From Chitinophagaceae bacterium (GTDB taxonomy: Bacteria; Bacteroidota; Bacteroidia; Chitinophagales; Chitinophagaceae), in NCBI GenBank assembly GCA_947457465.1, contig CANGWB010000004.1, positions 1 through 64,000 of the forward strand: a stretch of 64,000 bases of DNA, written 5' to 3'. Position 1 is the stretch's first letter; each line of letters opens with the position of its first letter. The position numbers and the translations under genes are program-made. Shown piece after piece: positions 8,501-18,400 of the stretch. A model generated the notes under the pieces. It had not been told where the DNA came from. It searched no databases and was given only the letters and a program-made list of their open reading frames with translations.

Positions 8501-9109
8501 ATGGTTGATACGATCATCTGGGATTTGGGTGGCGTTTTGATCGACTGGAAGACCACGTACGTGTACGACGAGCACTATTTTGACTCAATCGAAAAGCGTA
8601 CTCAGTTTTTCGATACCGTCTGTACCAATGACTGGAATGAAAATCAGGACGCCGGCTATCCGATCGCACAGGCGACCGCTGAAAAGATCGCCGAGTTTCC
8701 TGAATGGGAATCTGCTATTCGGGATTTCTATGGACGATGGGAGGATATGCTTCGCGGGTCTATTCCTGAAACCGTCGACATATTCCGTGACCTGCACACC
8801 TCAGGGCGATATAAATTTTACGCATTAACCAACTGGAGTGCAGAAACCTTTCCGATCGCATTGAAGCGATTTGATTTTTTACACTGGTTCGATGGCAGGA
8901 TCGTAAGCGGCGAAGAAAAAACGCGTAAACCCTTCCCGGAATTCTATCAGATCCTATTCGATCGTTATCAGATCGTTCCTGAACGATCACTCTTCATTGA
9001 CGACAATCTTCGCAATATTCAAGCAGCCGAGGCGCTTAACATTCCTTCGATTCATTTTCAGGATGCCGTACAGTTACGGGGAGAGTTGGTGGGGCGAGGC
9101 ATTTTATAG
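8501..9109 (+). CDS. HAD-IA family phosphatase-like hydrolase
   Basis: 202 residues. Motif I is IIWDLGGVLIDW, where the second Asp of the usual DxD is replaced by Gly, as in the YihX and epoxide-hydrolase-N branch. Motif II is in YKFYALTNWS, the motif III Lys is in EEKTRKPFPEFY and motif IV is FIDDNLRNIQAA. The enzyme is likely a small-molecule phosphatase of unknown substrate. It is adjacent to a SemiSWEET, which hints at sugar phosphates (inference). Its stop codon is the first word of palindromic element 3, shared with the convergent metH. Confidence 0.85.
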   Translation: MVDTIIWDLGGVLIDWKTTYVYDEHYFDSIEKRTQFFDTVCTNDWNENQDAGYPIAQATAEKIAEFPEWESAIRDFYGRWEDMLRGSIPETVDIFRDLHTSGRYKFYALTNWSAETFPIALKRFDFLHWFDGRIVSGEEKTRKPFPEFYQILFDRYQIVPERSLFIDDNLRNIQAAEALNIPSIHFQDAVQLRGELVGRGIL

Positions 9110-9179
9110 GAGTTGAATGATGAACGATGAAAAATAATACATATCTCAACTCTCATCCCTCATCCTTCACCCTTCAACC
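9107..9179. repeat. stop-rich palindromic element 3, between convergent genes
   Basis: The left arm (GAGTTGAATGATGAACGATGA words) begins in the HAD stop TAG. The right arm (CTCATCC/TTCACCC words) contains, on the minus strand, the stop TGA of metH and its last four codons. Both convergent genes therefore end inside the element. Confidence 0.8.
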
Positions 9180-11860
9180 ACGGTTCGCAGCCATTTCGTT
9201 GCCTCCTCGAGGCTCATACCTTTTCGATCGGCATAGTCGGCGAGTTGATCTTCCTTGATCTTGCCCAACCCGAAATAATGACTTTCCGGATGTGCGAAAT
9301 ACCAACCGCAAACCGAGGCTGGTGGGTTCATCGCCAGACTTTCCGTTAAGGTGATGCCGATGCTCTCGGTCACGTTCAGCATCGAGAAGAGTTTCAGTTT
9401 TTCCGTATGATCTGGGCAGGCTGGATAACCGGGGGCAGGACGGATACCGGCATACTCCTCGCGGATGAGAGCCTCATTGGATAGAGATTCATTCGGTGCA
9501 TATCCCCAGAAATCTTTTCGAACACAGGCGTGTAAGTATTCAGCCAGTGCTTCAACCATGCGGTCGGCCAGTATCTGAACAATGATCTTATTGTATTCAT
9601 CCTGTACGGCTGCAAAAGCCTGTATGTGCTTTTGGGCATCGTGTATGGTAACGGCAAAGCCTCCCATGAAATCATTGCCGCCTGCTTGCTTGGGACGAAC
9701 AAAGTCGGCCAGGGAGAAAGTCGGTTGTCCGATTGCTTTCTTCAATTGTTGACGAAGCATTTCCAGCTTAACAGCACCTTGCTCAGTCTCCACTTCAATT
9801 GTGTCGGCATTATTACTCTGCGCCGGCCAAAATCCATATACAGCTTCCGCCCGGAACCAGTTCTCCTTGATCACCTGCTCCAATAGTCGGTTCGCATCAG
9901 CAAACAACTTTTGTGCTTCGGCGCCATAGATGGGATCTTCCAACACTTGCGGATAACGCCCAGGCATTTCCCATGCAATGAAGAAAGGTCCCCAGTCGAT
10001 ATACTTTGCAATCGTGGCCAGATCGATGTTCTTCCAAACCTGTGTGCCTTTTTGTTTGGGTGTTGTAGGTAGGTAGTTCTTCCAATCAAAGTATTCTTTG
10101 GTCACAACCGCCTCTTCGTAGGGGATCCGGTTCTTCTTGTCTTTATTGGCAAATTGTTTCCGAAGGGTTTCGTACTCGGTACGGGTGTTGGATAGGAATT
10201 CTTTTTTATTTTCTTTATTCAGTAGACTGCTCACAACCGTTACACTGCGGGAGGCATCCAATACATGTATGACTCCATGTTCGTATTGCGGATCGATCTT
10301 AACCGCAGTATGCATGCGGGAAGTCGTGGCGCCGCCGATCAATAAAGGCTGTGTCATGCCTCTGCGTTTCATTTCGGCCGCGACATGCACCATTTCATCG
10401 AGTGAGGGGGTGATCAGTCCGCTGAGTCCGATCACATCAGCCTTTTCTTTTTCTGCGGTATCCAGGATCTTGTCTGCCGGCACCATCACACCCATATCCA
10501 CGATGTCGTACCCATTACAGCCAAGTACAACACCCACGATATTCTTTCCAATATCATGTACGTCGCCTTTAACAGTGGCCAGCAAAACTTTTGGGGCCGA
10601 ACCTTGTGTGGCCAGGGGATTGTTTCTTTTTTCTTCTTCGATGAACGGGGTGAGCCAGGCCACAGACTTCTTCATCACACGCGCACTTTTCACTACTTGT
10701 GGTAAAAACATTTTACCGGCACCGAAGAGATCGCCAACGACGTTCATGCCGTTCATCAGCGGACCTTCGATCACTTCCAGTGGTTTCGGATATTTCAAGC
10801 GAGCTTCTTCTGTGTCGATATCGATATAATCCGTGATGCCATGGATCAGGGCATGTTTGAGTCTATCTTCCACAGAGGCATTTCGCCAGGCTTCATCTTT
10901 GACTTCTGTTTTTCCTTTGGCCTTGACGGTTTCCGCAAAGGCGATTAGCTTTTCGGTCGCCTCGTTGTTATCGTTGTTGCGGTTGAGGATCACATCCTCA
11001 CAGAGTTCACGCAGTTGCGGTTCGATTTCGTCGTAGAGCGCTAGTTGTCCGGCGTTCACGATACCCATATCCATCCCAGCGCGTATGGCATGAAATAAGA
11101 ATACGGCATGCATGGCTTCACGGACATGTTCATTCCCACGGAAGGAGAAAGATAGATTGCTAACCCCACCGCTTACATGCGTGAGTGGCATTCTTTTTTT
11201 GATGGCCCGGGTAGCTTCGATGAAGTCGACACCGTAATTGTTGTGTTCTTCGAGTCCCGTTGCTACCGCAAAGATGTTCGGATCGAAGATGATATCCTGT
11301 GGCGGGTAATTCAGTTTTGTTGTCAGCAGATCATAGGCGCGCTGACAGATCTCCACTTTTCTGTCTTTGGTATCGGCTTGGCCTTTTTCATCGAAGGCCA
11401 TCACGATCACCGAAGCGCCGAAGCGTTTGCAGATGCGGGCTTGCTCCAGAAATTTCTCTTCCCCTTCTTTCAGGGAGATCGAATTCACGATGCATTTCCC
11501 TTGTACGCATTTGAGTCCGGCTTCAATGATCTCGAATTTGGAGCTGTCGATCATAATCGGGATGCGGGCGATATCAGGTTCGCTCTGTAACAGGTTCAAA
11601 AAAGTGACCATTGCCTGTTTGCCATCGAGTAGGGCATCATCCATGTTTACATCGAGTACCTGTGCGCCGCTTTCCACTTGTTGACGCGCGACGCTGAGGG
11701 CTTCTTCATATTGATTCTCACGGATGAGACGCGCGAATTTCTTCGAGCCGGTGACGTTGGTGCGTTCGCCTACGTTCACGAAGTTGGTTTCGGGTCGAAC
11801 AACCAGCGGTTCGAGTCCTGATAAGCGCAGGTAAGGTTTGATCTGATTCCGTTCGGCCAT
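9167..11860 (-). CDS. metH: methionine synthase, folate-, cobalamin- and activation-domain subunit
   Basis: 897 residues carrying the three C-terminal modules of MetH. The pterin-binding TIM barrel is near the start ([18 protein letters not shown]), the cobalamin cap and binding domain sits about residues 345-560 with the His ligand in [17 protein letters not shown], and the AdoMet activation domain ends the protein ([15 protein letters not shown]). The homocysteine-binding domain is on the separate upstream gene, 5 nt away. Together they transfer methyl from methyltetrahydrofolate to homocysteine. The last residues V-V-E-G are encoded by palindromic element 3. Confidence 0.95.
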   Translation of the reverse strand: MAERNQIKPYLRLSGLEPLVVRPETNFVNVGERTNVTGSKKFARLIRENQYEEALSVARQQVESGAQVLDVNMDDALLDGKQAMVTFLNLLQSEPDIARIPIMIDSSKFEIIEAGLKCVQGKCIVNSISLKEGEEKFLEQARICKRFGASVIVMAFDEKGQADTKDRKVEICQRAYDLLTTKLNYPPQDIIFDPNIFAVATGLEEHNNYGVDFIEATRAIKKRMPLTHVSGGVSNLSFSFRGNEHVREAMHAVFLFHAIRAGMDMGIVNAGQLALYDEIEPQLRELCEDVILNRNNDNNEATEKLIAFAETVKAKGKTEVKDEAWRNASVEDRLKHALIHGITDYIDIDTEEARLKYPKPLEVIEGPLMNGMNVVGDLFGAGKMFLPQVVKSARVMKKSVAWLTPFIEEEKRNNPLATQGSAPKVLLATVKGDVHDIGKNIVGVVLGCNGYDIVDMGVMVPADKILDTAEKEKADVIGLSGLITPSLDEMVHVAAEMKRRGMTQPLLIGGATTSRMHTAVKIDPQYEHGVIHVLDASRSVTVVSSLLNKENKKEFLSNTRTEYETLRKQFANKDKKNRIPYEEAVVTKEYFDWKNYLPTTPKQKGTQVWKNIDLATIAKYIDWGPFFIAWEMPGRYPQVLEDPIYGAEAQKLFADANRLLEQVIKENWFRAEAVYGFWPAQSNNADTIEVETEQGAVKLEMLRQQLKKAIGQPTFSLADFVRPKQAGGNDFMGGFAVTIHDAQKHIQAFAAVQDEYNKIIVQILADRMVEALAEYLHACVRKDFWGYAPNESLSNEALIREEYAGIRPAPGYPACPDHTEKLKLFSMLNVTESIGITLTESLAMNPPASVCGWYFAHPESHYFGLGKIKEDQLADYADRKGMSLEEATKWLRTVVEG

Positions 11861-11865
11861 GGTAA

Positions 11866-12909
11866 TTATGCTTCTTCAGTTTCGGTCAGTGTGTCGAGTA
11901 ATATGGGGAGGGGGCGGGGTTTGATTGTCCTCACTTCTTCGGCGATGTGACGGATGTGATCGGGTGTGGTACCACAGCATCCGCCCACTATATTGACCCA
12001 TCCGTTCTGGGCCCAATCTTCCAGATAATGACCCGTGTCTTCCGGGTGTTCATCATATTCACCCATCGCGTTAGGCAAGCCGGCATTGGGATAGGCCGAT
12101 ACGAAACAACTCGCCAGTTGGGAAAGTTCTTCGATATGCGGACGCATTTCTTTGGCACCGAGCGCGCAATTCAGTCCTACGCTCAGGGGATTGGCATGCA
12201 TCACAGAAGTGTAGAACGCTTCGAGTGTTTGTCCGCTCAGGGTTCGTCCCGAGGCGTCGGTGATCGTACCGCTGATCATGATCGGCAAGGGTGCGATTCC
12301 GGTTTCGTCTGCCAGTTTTTGGATGGCATAGATCGCGGCTTTTGCATTCAGGGTGTCGAAGATGGTTTCGATGAGCAATAGATCGACGCCGCCATCGAGA
12401 AGTCCGCGTACCTGTTCGGTATAGGCTTCCACCACTTCATCGAAATGGATCGCCCGGTAACCGGGATTGTTGACATCCGGAGAAAGAGAGAGAGTTTTAT
12501 TGAGCGGACCAATGGAGCCGGCCACAAATTTCGGGTGCTCGTTGCTGTTGGTATTATTGTCCCGGTACCAACCATCGACCGCTTTTTTTGCGCAGCGGGC
12601 CGCTTCCACGTTCAGCTCATAGGCCAGTGACTCCATTTGATAATCGGCCATGGCAATGGAAGTAGAACTGAACGTATTTGTTTCAATGATGTCAGCACCG
12701 GCATCGAGGTATTCCCGATGGATGGCTGTGATCAATTCGGGTTTGGTGAGGCAAAGCAAGTCGTTGTTGCCTTTCAGGTCGGTGGGCCAGTCGGCGAACC
12801 GGGTGCCCCGGTAATCTGCTTCCGTGAGCTTATGCCGCTGGATCATGGTGCCCATAGCCCCGTCGATCACGAGTATACGGGCGCGTAAACAATCCTGGAT
12901 CGTTTTCAT
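11866..12909 (-). CDS. metH: methionine synthase, homocysteine S-methyltransferase subunit
   Basis: 347 residues corresponding to the N-terminal zinc domain of MetH. It begins with an [14 protein letters not shown] block, contains [11 protein letters not shown] (first zinc Cys) and [16 protein letters not shown] (the two other zinc Cys), and stops before any folate domain. The next gene starts 5 nt downstream and supplies the rest. Both halves look intact, so this is a split enzyme rather than a frameshift. The upstream region has a candidate promoter and a ~100-nt leader with complementary segments. Confidence 0.93.
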   Translation of the reverse strand: MKTIQDCLRARILVIDGAMGTMIQRHKLTEADYRGTRFADWPTDLKGNNDLLCLTKPELITAIHREYLDAGADIIETNTFSSTSIAMADYQMESLAYELNVEAARCAKKAVDGWYRDNNTNSNEHPKFVAGSIGPLNKTLSLSPDVNNPGYRAIHFDEVVEAYTEQVRGLLDGGVDLLLIETIFDTLNAKAAIYAIQKLADETGIAPLPIMISGTITDASGRTLSGQTLEAFYTSVMHANPLSVGLNCALGAKEMRPHIEELSQLASCFVSAYPNAGLPNAMGEYDEHPEDTGHYLEDWAQNGWVNIVGGCCGTTPDHIRHIAEEVRTIKPRPLPILLDTLTETEEA

Positions 12910-13014
12910 CGTCGATTCGTTGTGAACTATAAACGCGGGGGGAAACCGAGAGGTTTTGCACGTTTATTAGTTCGGTTTTTACAGGCTGAACAATAAACAA
13001 ATCCGCCTGGAGTG
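12910..13014 (-). promoter_or_regulatory. metH leader with nested complementary segments
   Basis: The ~100 nt between the putative promoter and the start codon contain a 10-bp hairpin with one bulge (12963-12973 with 12988-12997). Its loop holds CAGGC (12982-12986), which can pair with GCCTG outside the hairpin (13005-13009), a pseudoknot layout. An alternative pairing joins 12943-12949 with 12972-12978 (AAACCGA/TCGGTTT). I do not recognise a cobalamin or SAM riboswitch consensus here. A regulatory role is inference. Confidence 0.35.
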
Positions 13015-13022
13015 CGAAAGTA
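13015..13022 (-). promoter_or_regulatory. candidate -7 box for metH
   Basis: On the minus strand the bases read TACTTTCG, matching TAnnTTyG, about 105 nt upstream of the start codon. No convincing -33 box is present, because a 10-bp hairpin occupies that position. Confidence 0.4.
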
Positions 13023-13024
13023 GG

Positions 13025-13050
13025 GAAAAACGCCGTTTAGGGCGTTTTTC
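13025..13050. terminator. bidirectional terminator-like hairpin
   Basis: Perfect 10-bp stem GAAAAACGCC / GGCGTTTTTC with a 6-nt loop, giving T-runs on both strands. It lies in a divergent region, upstream of both metH and recR, where no known transcript should end. Confidence 0.65.
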
Positions 13051-13055
13051 GTTTA

Positions 13056-13141
13056 GGGTTTAGGGATGAGGGATGAGAGTTGAGGGTTGAGGGTTGAGGG
13101 ATGAGAGGTTGAGAGTTGAGAAGTTGAGGGGATGGGAGTGA
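13056..13141. repeat. stop-rich repeat 4, single purine arm
   Basis: A row of about eleven 7- to 8-nt words (GATGAGG, GATGAGA, GTTGAGG repeated, GGTTGAG, AAGTTGAG). Unlike the other copies it has no complementary arm and does not follow a gene end; it lies upstream of recR. It could be the remains of the 3' end of a lost gene (inference). Confidence 0.7.
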
Positions 13142-13152
13142 GTCGGCGGGGT

Positions 13153-13160
13153 TAACTTCG
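13153..13160 (+). promoter_or_regulatory. -7 box for recR, next to the start codon
   Basis: TAACTTCG (TAnnTTyG) ends 4 nt before the recR ATG, which would place the transcription start at or next to the start codon and make a leaderless message. Confidence 0.45.
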
Positions 13161-13164
13161 TGCC

Positions 13165-13791
13165 ATGAATCTTCCTTCTGCCTTATTGGAGCAAGCGGTG
13201 CAGGCTTTTTCGCAATTACCGGGCATAGGAAAAAAAACGGCCTTGCGGTTGGTGTTGCATTTGCTGAAGCAAGACGCCAAACAAGTGGAATTTTTGGCCG
13301 ATTCATTACAGAAGATGCGCAACGAGATCAAGTTCTGTCGCCGTTGTCACAATATTTCCGATGGTGATGTATGTTCCATTTGCAGCAATTCCATGCGCAA
13401 ACAAGCCTGTATCTGTGTGGTAGAGAGCATTCGAGATGTGATCGCCATCGAATCCACCTCCCAATTTAATGGTACGTATCATGTGTTGGGCGGACTCATT
13501 TCGCCACTCGATGGCATCGGCCCCGACCAACTACAGATCGAATCACTCCTCGAGCGCATTCAAAAAGAAGAAGTGGAAGAGATCATTTTTGCCTTAAATC
13601 CGACCATTCAGGGCGACACGACCATCTACTATATTCAGAAAAAAATCAATTCAGATCCGGATAAGCCCATCCGAATCACCACCATCGCCCGCGGGATCTC
13701 CTTCGGTGGAGAACTCGAATATGCAGATGAAATGACCCTCGCACGGAGTTTGCAGAACCGCTTGCCGGTGGAGAAATACGTCAGTAGGTGA
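13165..13791 (+). CDS. recR: recombination protein RecR
   Basis: 208 residues, close to the usual ~200. RecR loads RecA at gaps together with RecO/RecF. Visible features are an HhH region (FSQLPGIGKKTALRLVLHLL), the four-Cys zinc finger FCRRCHNISDGDVCSIC, and the Toprim domain beginning ICVVESIRDVIAIE with LGGLISPLDGIGPDQL. The terminal TGA is the second word of palindromic element 5. The gene is preceded by an almost leaderless promoter. Confidence 0.97.
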   Translation: MNLPSALLEQAVQAFSQLPGIGKKTALRLVLHLLKQDAKQVEFLADSLQKMRNEIKFCRRCHNISDGDVCSICSNSMRKQACICVVESIRDVIAIESTSQFNGTYHVLGGLISPLDGIGPDQLQIESLLERIQKEEVEEIIFALNPTIQGDTTIYYIQKKINSDPDKPIRITTIARGISFGGELEYADEMTLARSLQNRLPVEKYVSR

Positions 13792-13862
13792 GAAGGTGAG
13801 AAGATGAGGAGTTGAGGTTTGGACATGTGGCTCAACTTCTCAACTCCTCATCCCCTCAACTA
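13787..13862. repeat. stop-rich palindromic element 5, between convergent genes
   Basis: The left arm is built of 8-nt words (GGTGAGAA twice, GATGAGGA, GTTGAGGT) and contains the recR stop. The right arm (13831-13862) is complementary, including a 14-bp perfect GATGAGGAGTTGAG match, and on the minus strand starts with the TAG stop of the lipoprotein gene. Confidence 0.85.
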
Positions 13863-15311
13863 CAATTCGTATTCATTCTCCCAGTTCGCCTTCACCGTTA
13901 TTTTTTTCTCGAGCAGACGAACGCGTTCAGGCTGTATGCGGGTAGGGAATAATTGTCCGCTATCCCATTTCCCATTTCCGTTCCGGTCGAATAGGATGCG
14001 TAGCTCATATGTACCGGGTAGAAAAAGGTCTCTTCGAAACAGACCGTCGCTTCCCAGTTTGGCATCCGCTATGATCACATCATTGGAAACCAATTGGATC
14101 ACCGGTTTGGTATTGACTCCCTCTTCTGCTGTGCCTTGTAAATTGCGTAAACGGATTGACAGTTTTCCATAGTCCGCTTTTTTTCTGCTGTTGAAAGAGA
14201 TCGTATCGCCGCGAAGCAGTTGTCGATCCAGCGTATCCTTCAGCGCATCTTTATCCACTACAACTCTATATAAAACATTTTCGGCCCAGGGAGCTGTTAA
14301 GCTGATCTTGCGCCGGGTACTATCCAACTCAACAACATAGTTGCTGACGGGCACAAAGGTGCTGTCGGTATACAATCGAATGCCGGATGTATCAAAACGG
14401 GTGAGTGGCTGTTCTAGTGTTAGCTCAAACGGACGAAGCAGATCTTGTTTGCCTTCACTCAGGTTATTAGTGTAACGAATGCGTCTGTCATTCGCTGTTC
14501 CGCCGGGTTTCCCCTTTACGCCTGGTGTTACGATAGGTGTGGTGCTGGAAGGTGCTGTACTTGTTTTGGGTTTCAGGTCGAAAGCGAAAAGGGTAATCTT
14601 TTTCGGATCATTCGAAGAAGCTACCGAACTGTCGATAAATGCCACGCGCTGGTCATCGCCTATCACACGACGCATACCGCCGTCATCCTTGATCGCATAC
14701 AGATAAAACGATCGTTCAGGTAACTGCCCGAATTCAAATTCTCCTTTTCCATTCAGTCGGGTGATGTATGCGGGGCGATCGTTCACAATGGCTGAATCAT
14801 CATCGCTTCGATGAAGAATCACGATGAGGGTAGAATCGATCTTTCCGTTTTCAGCCAGGACTACCTTTCCGCTGATCCGTCCCGAATCCAGTCGATCGCC
14901 CGTAGAAAAGCTGTACCGAAGATTTTTCAGCACATTGCCCTCATTGAAATCTTTGATCGCACCGCCAAAATCGATGGTGTAGGTCGTATTCGGTTGTAGC
15001 GTGTCGCGTAGGCGGACCGATACTTCTCGCAATTTACCTTCTATGGTGGGAGGCGTTGCCGGCAGTGGCGAGATGATCACGGCCTGTTGCGCATTCTGAA
15101 GCTCAATGAATTCGTCGAAGGTGAACACGACGCGATTTGTATTCACCTGCGTGGAACGGTCGGAAGGCACAACCTTCAATAACACCGGCGGAATCGTATC
15201 GCGAGGGCCTCCTTCGGGGGGAATGATATTGGCACAACCCGTGGGGGTCAGTAACGTAATCGTTGTAACCAAGGCGGTAAGGAGAAAAAAAAGAAACGGG
15301 CGTATGCGCAT
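13860..15311 (-). CDS. Ig-like (Big_5) domain lipoprotein
   Basis: 483 residues from the ATG at 15311. The frame extends 23 codons further, but those codons run into the palindromic element and a promoter box lies just before this ATG. A lipoprotein signal (hydrophobic helix then TGC at about residues 24-26) is followed by NIIPPEGGPRDTIPPVLLKVVPSD, typical of the Bacteroidota Big_5 Ig-like proteins. The rest is beta-rich with predicted carboxypeptidase-like and Ig folds and no enzymatic motif. It is probably an outer-membrane-anchored structural protein. Confidence 0.85.
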   Translation of the reverse strand: MRIRPFLFFLLTALVTTITLLTPTGCANIIPPEGGPRDTIPPVLLKVVPSDRSTQVNTNRVVFTFDEFIELQNAQQAVIISPLPATPPTIEGKLREVSVRLRDTLQPNTTYTIDFGGAIKDFNEGNVLKNLRYSFSTGDRLDSGRISGKVVLAENGKIDSTLIVILHRSDDDSAIVNDRPAYITRLNGKGEFEFGQLPERSFYLYAIKDDGGMRRVIGDDQRVAFIDSSVASSNDPKKITLFAFDLKPKTSTAPSSTTPIVTPGVKGKPGGTANDRRIRYTNNLSEGKQDLLRPFELTLEQPLTRFDTSGIRLYTDSTFVPVSNYVVELDSTRRKISLTAPWAENVLYRVVVDKDALKDTLDRQLLRGDTISFNSRKKADYGKLSIRLRNLQGTAEEGVNTKPVIQLVSNDVIIADAKLGSDGLFRRDLFLPGTYELRILFDRNGNGKWDSGQLFPTRIQPERVRLLEKKITVKANWENEYEL

Positions 15312-15316
15312 TCGGA

Positions 15317-15324
15317 CAAAGGTA
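15317..15324 (-). promoter_or_regulatory. -7 box next to the lipoprotein start codon
   Basis: On the minus strand the bases read TACCTTTG, a full TAnnTTTG match, ending 5 nt before the ATG at 15311. This supports that start and again implies a near-leaderless message. Confidence 0.5.
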
Positions 15325-15326
15325 GT

Positions 15327-15457
15327 TGGTTGAGCGATGAACGATGAGTGATGAGAGCTGAAAAATTTACTTAAAGTCATTCAACCCTAAACACTCAACC
15401 CTCATCCCTCAACTCTCATCCCTCAACTCTCATCCCTCAACTCTCATCCCCTCATCC
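15327..15457. repeat. stop-rich palindromic element 6 with 14-nt tandem units
   Basis: The + strand left arm (15334-15360) carries GATGAAC/GATGAGT words. The right arm (15378-15457) includes a 14-nt unit CTCATCCCTCAACT repeated about four times, that is, pairs of 7-nt words. The helicase stop codon (15430-15432) and its last eight codons lie inside these tandem units. Confidence 0.85.
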
Positions 15458-18400
15458 GTTTCTATAACAGAGGCATACAACTTATGCTCCTTGGTAAAAT
15501 TGCACCAATGACAATCTTTCTTTCCGCAGCCCGTCGTGAACGCGCGATTTTGGATCTGTTGCCAAACCTCTGAGAGTTGCTGGGTCACATAGTCGATATC
15601 TTCTTTTCGGATCTCGATCCGTTCGCGATCGAATTCACCACTATCATTGGGCTCCACAAAATCGAAGCACGCTTCCAGTACATTCCAGTTTTTTCCGGGC
15701 AGGTGGTCGACCAAGATCTTGTAGAACACCGCTTGACGCCAATAGTTTCCGCCTAGGGGCTGATGCTTACCTCCAGGTCGATCGAAATCACCTCTTCCGC
15801 GCGATTTACCATGCTTACCGGTCTTAAAATCACTGATGATGATATCGTTGCCCCAGAATTGGATCTTGTCAGTAAACCCTTTCAACGGAATGCCATTTAC
15901 CACCACGCCTCGTAGCGGCGTTTCGGTGAGGATGAAATCATCGACAGGCGCCGGCTGATAGTACTTGTCATAATACGCGCGCAGCACAGTTTCGCCATGT
16001 TCCAGAAAACGTTTCAGACTTTCCTTGGTGAATATATCCCTGCCTGAATACAAGTGATATCGGAATTGTTGTACCAGATAGTCTGCGTCCGGATAACGCT
16101 TGCCATTCCCCATCATGTGGTTGATGAAGTCTTTCAGTGCTTCATGTATGGCTGTCCCGAATTCAGCGGCTTCTGATTTGGCAGATGGAACACGGATCAG
16201 GTTGTTGTAATAGAATTTGAGCGGACAATCGAGATAGTTGTTCAGCGCTGTTACATTCATGACGAACTGCCCGAGTTGCTTATCGACCCAATCCTGCTCG
16301 GCCGGATCGATCACCGGCTTTCGTATGATGCCGAAGCGAAGTGAGGCAAACCGGGTTTCCTCTTCCGCGTCTAACCGAATATCTACAGGCTTTAAGGAGA
16401 GGGTTCTTTTCACTTCCTCAAAAAACTGAGAGGGCTCAAGCAGATTTCCGTTGTGTTTCACCTTCGGATAGGAGATGTATAAATGTTTTTTTGCACGAGT
16501 GACGGACACAAAAAACAGTCGACGAAGTTCCTCAACGGCCTCCGCATCGCTTTCTTCTTCGAATACGGTAGGGGGCAAACGGAATCCTTTATTGCTGTCA
16601 CGCTTTCCTTCCCATACATCGTTTCGGGCACCCATCAGAAAAACGTACTCGAATTCCAGACCCTTGCTACCGTGACAAGTCATGAGGTTCACCCCCGTAT
16701 CCTTACCGGTCGTTTGCACGAGTGACAAGCGGATCTCGTTTTCCTTCATCAACCGGATTTGCTCCATCCATTCGCCCAGTTTGATCTCGGGGTTTCGTTG
16801 GGTGCTTTCCTTCAGATAATCGAATAGGCTGCTGAGTTTTCGGAGTTGCCAAACACGGTCGGGCTGACTCATCGCCCAGGGCAATAAACCACTTTCATTC
16901 AGAATGAATTCGAACCAACGATGCAGGTTCTCTTCATGCAATTTAGTTTGGGCTGATTCCAGAAAGCGAGCGAGTGAGAGTAGCTTGTTGGTTTGATCGT
17001 CGCTACCGAACAGTGTGCCGCTATGTTGTTCGATCAAACCATTTAGATGTCCGCGTAACGTTTTATCGATCTTTTTCTTGTTGCGCATCTCAGCCAGTTC
17101 GTAGCAGAGATTGGCGATGGTGAAGGGACGAATGCCGAAATACGGATAATGTAATATCTCGAAGAGCAGGTACTCGCCGCTATAGGGATTGTCTTGCTCT
17201 GCGGCCAAATAACGAAGGATGTTCAGTACTTGGTTGATAAAAGGATCTTGTAGCAGATCGACCGAACGTTTGACATAGTAGGGGATGGATTCCTGTTGGA
17301 GGAATTTCATCAATTCATCTCCCAGCTTATGTTCTCTGTAGATCACCGCGATCTCTCCGGGTTTGTTGCCTTGTTCGATCAGCTTTTTGATCGAGGCGGC
17401 GATATGTGCTTGTTCGGCCAGCTCGCTTTCATAGGTGCGGAGTTCGGGAGGGATCTGAAGGTCTTTTGTGTCTTTACCATTGGCGATCAGCTCCTTACTG
17501 AGTCCTTCGAACTGGTGGATCAGTCGTTGTTGATTGTTTTCGATGAGTCCTTTCGCTGCATTCAAAATGGGTTGAACACTACGGTAGTTTTTGGTGAGTA
17601 CCACTCTTCGCAGATCTTTTTCGTAACGATTTGCCAAGCTCATCAGGTTCATCAGGTTGGCCCCTTGGAATCGGTATATACTTTGATCATCGTCGCCCAC
17701 CACAAACAGATTAGGTTGTTCTTCCCAGTAACTGGCCAGTAGTTCCACGATGCGGTTCTGCGAACCGCTGGTATCTTGATATTCATCGACCAGCAAGTAT
17801 TGATATTGTTCCTGATAGCCGAGGAGGATCTCTGTTTCGGTTTCGAAGAGCCGTATGACCCAGTGGATCATGTCGTCGAAATCGTAGCGGTGTTTTTTAT
17901 CGAGCAGTGATTGATAGTCGGGGAATCCGGCGATGGCGGCTTTTAATTTTTCCATCCGCTCGATTTCTGCTTTGCCCTTTACGGTAAGTTGGAAGTTTCC
18001 TTTTTTCTGTTCCCGTTTGTTGTATAGTCCTTCTGTTACCGGAATGACATCTTTCACGTACCGGTCAATCTGTTCCTGTAGCCAGTTCACTTCCCAGCCT
18101 TCTCTTTTGATGGCGGAGAAGAGGTGGGTGAGGTTATCGAGATCATAGTAAACATCCCCTTTGTATCGCTTGAGGGGATGTCCTTTGGGGAACCGATCGA
18201 TCAGTTCTTTCATCACCTGTATGCGTTCGAGATCGGTGAGGGGCTGCAGTTCTCGTTTGTTGAAATGACGAAGGTTCTCTTGTATGACGTGGTGACAAAA
18301 AGAGTGGAAGGTGTGCAGGTTCACTTTATACGCGTCGCTACCGATGAATTGAATGAGTCGTTCGCGCATGGCCACCACACCGGCGTCGGTGAAGGTGAGG

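Noticed and set aside
10137-10829. 230-codon plus-strand frame inside metH
   Set aside because: Ser/Pro/Thr-rich composition typical of antisense frames; metH on the minus strand is certain there.
12910-13014. Cobalamin or SAM-II riboswitch before metH
   Set aside because: No B12-box and no match to remembered SAM-II conserved positions; only reported as unassigned complementary segments.
15401-15457. CRISPR-like array of 14-nt units
   Set aside because: Units are adjacent with no spacers, far too short, and belong to the stop-rich palindrome family; no cas genes nearby.
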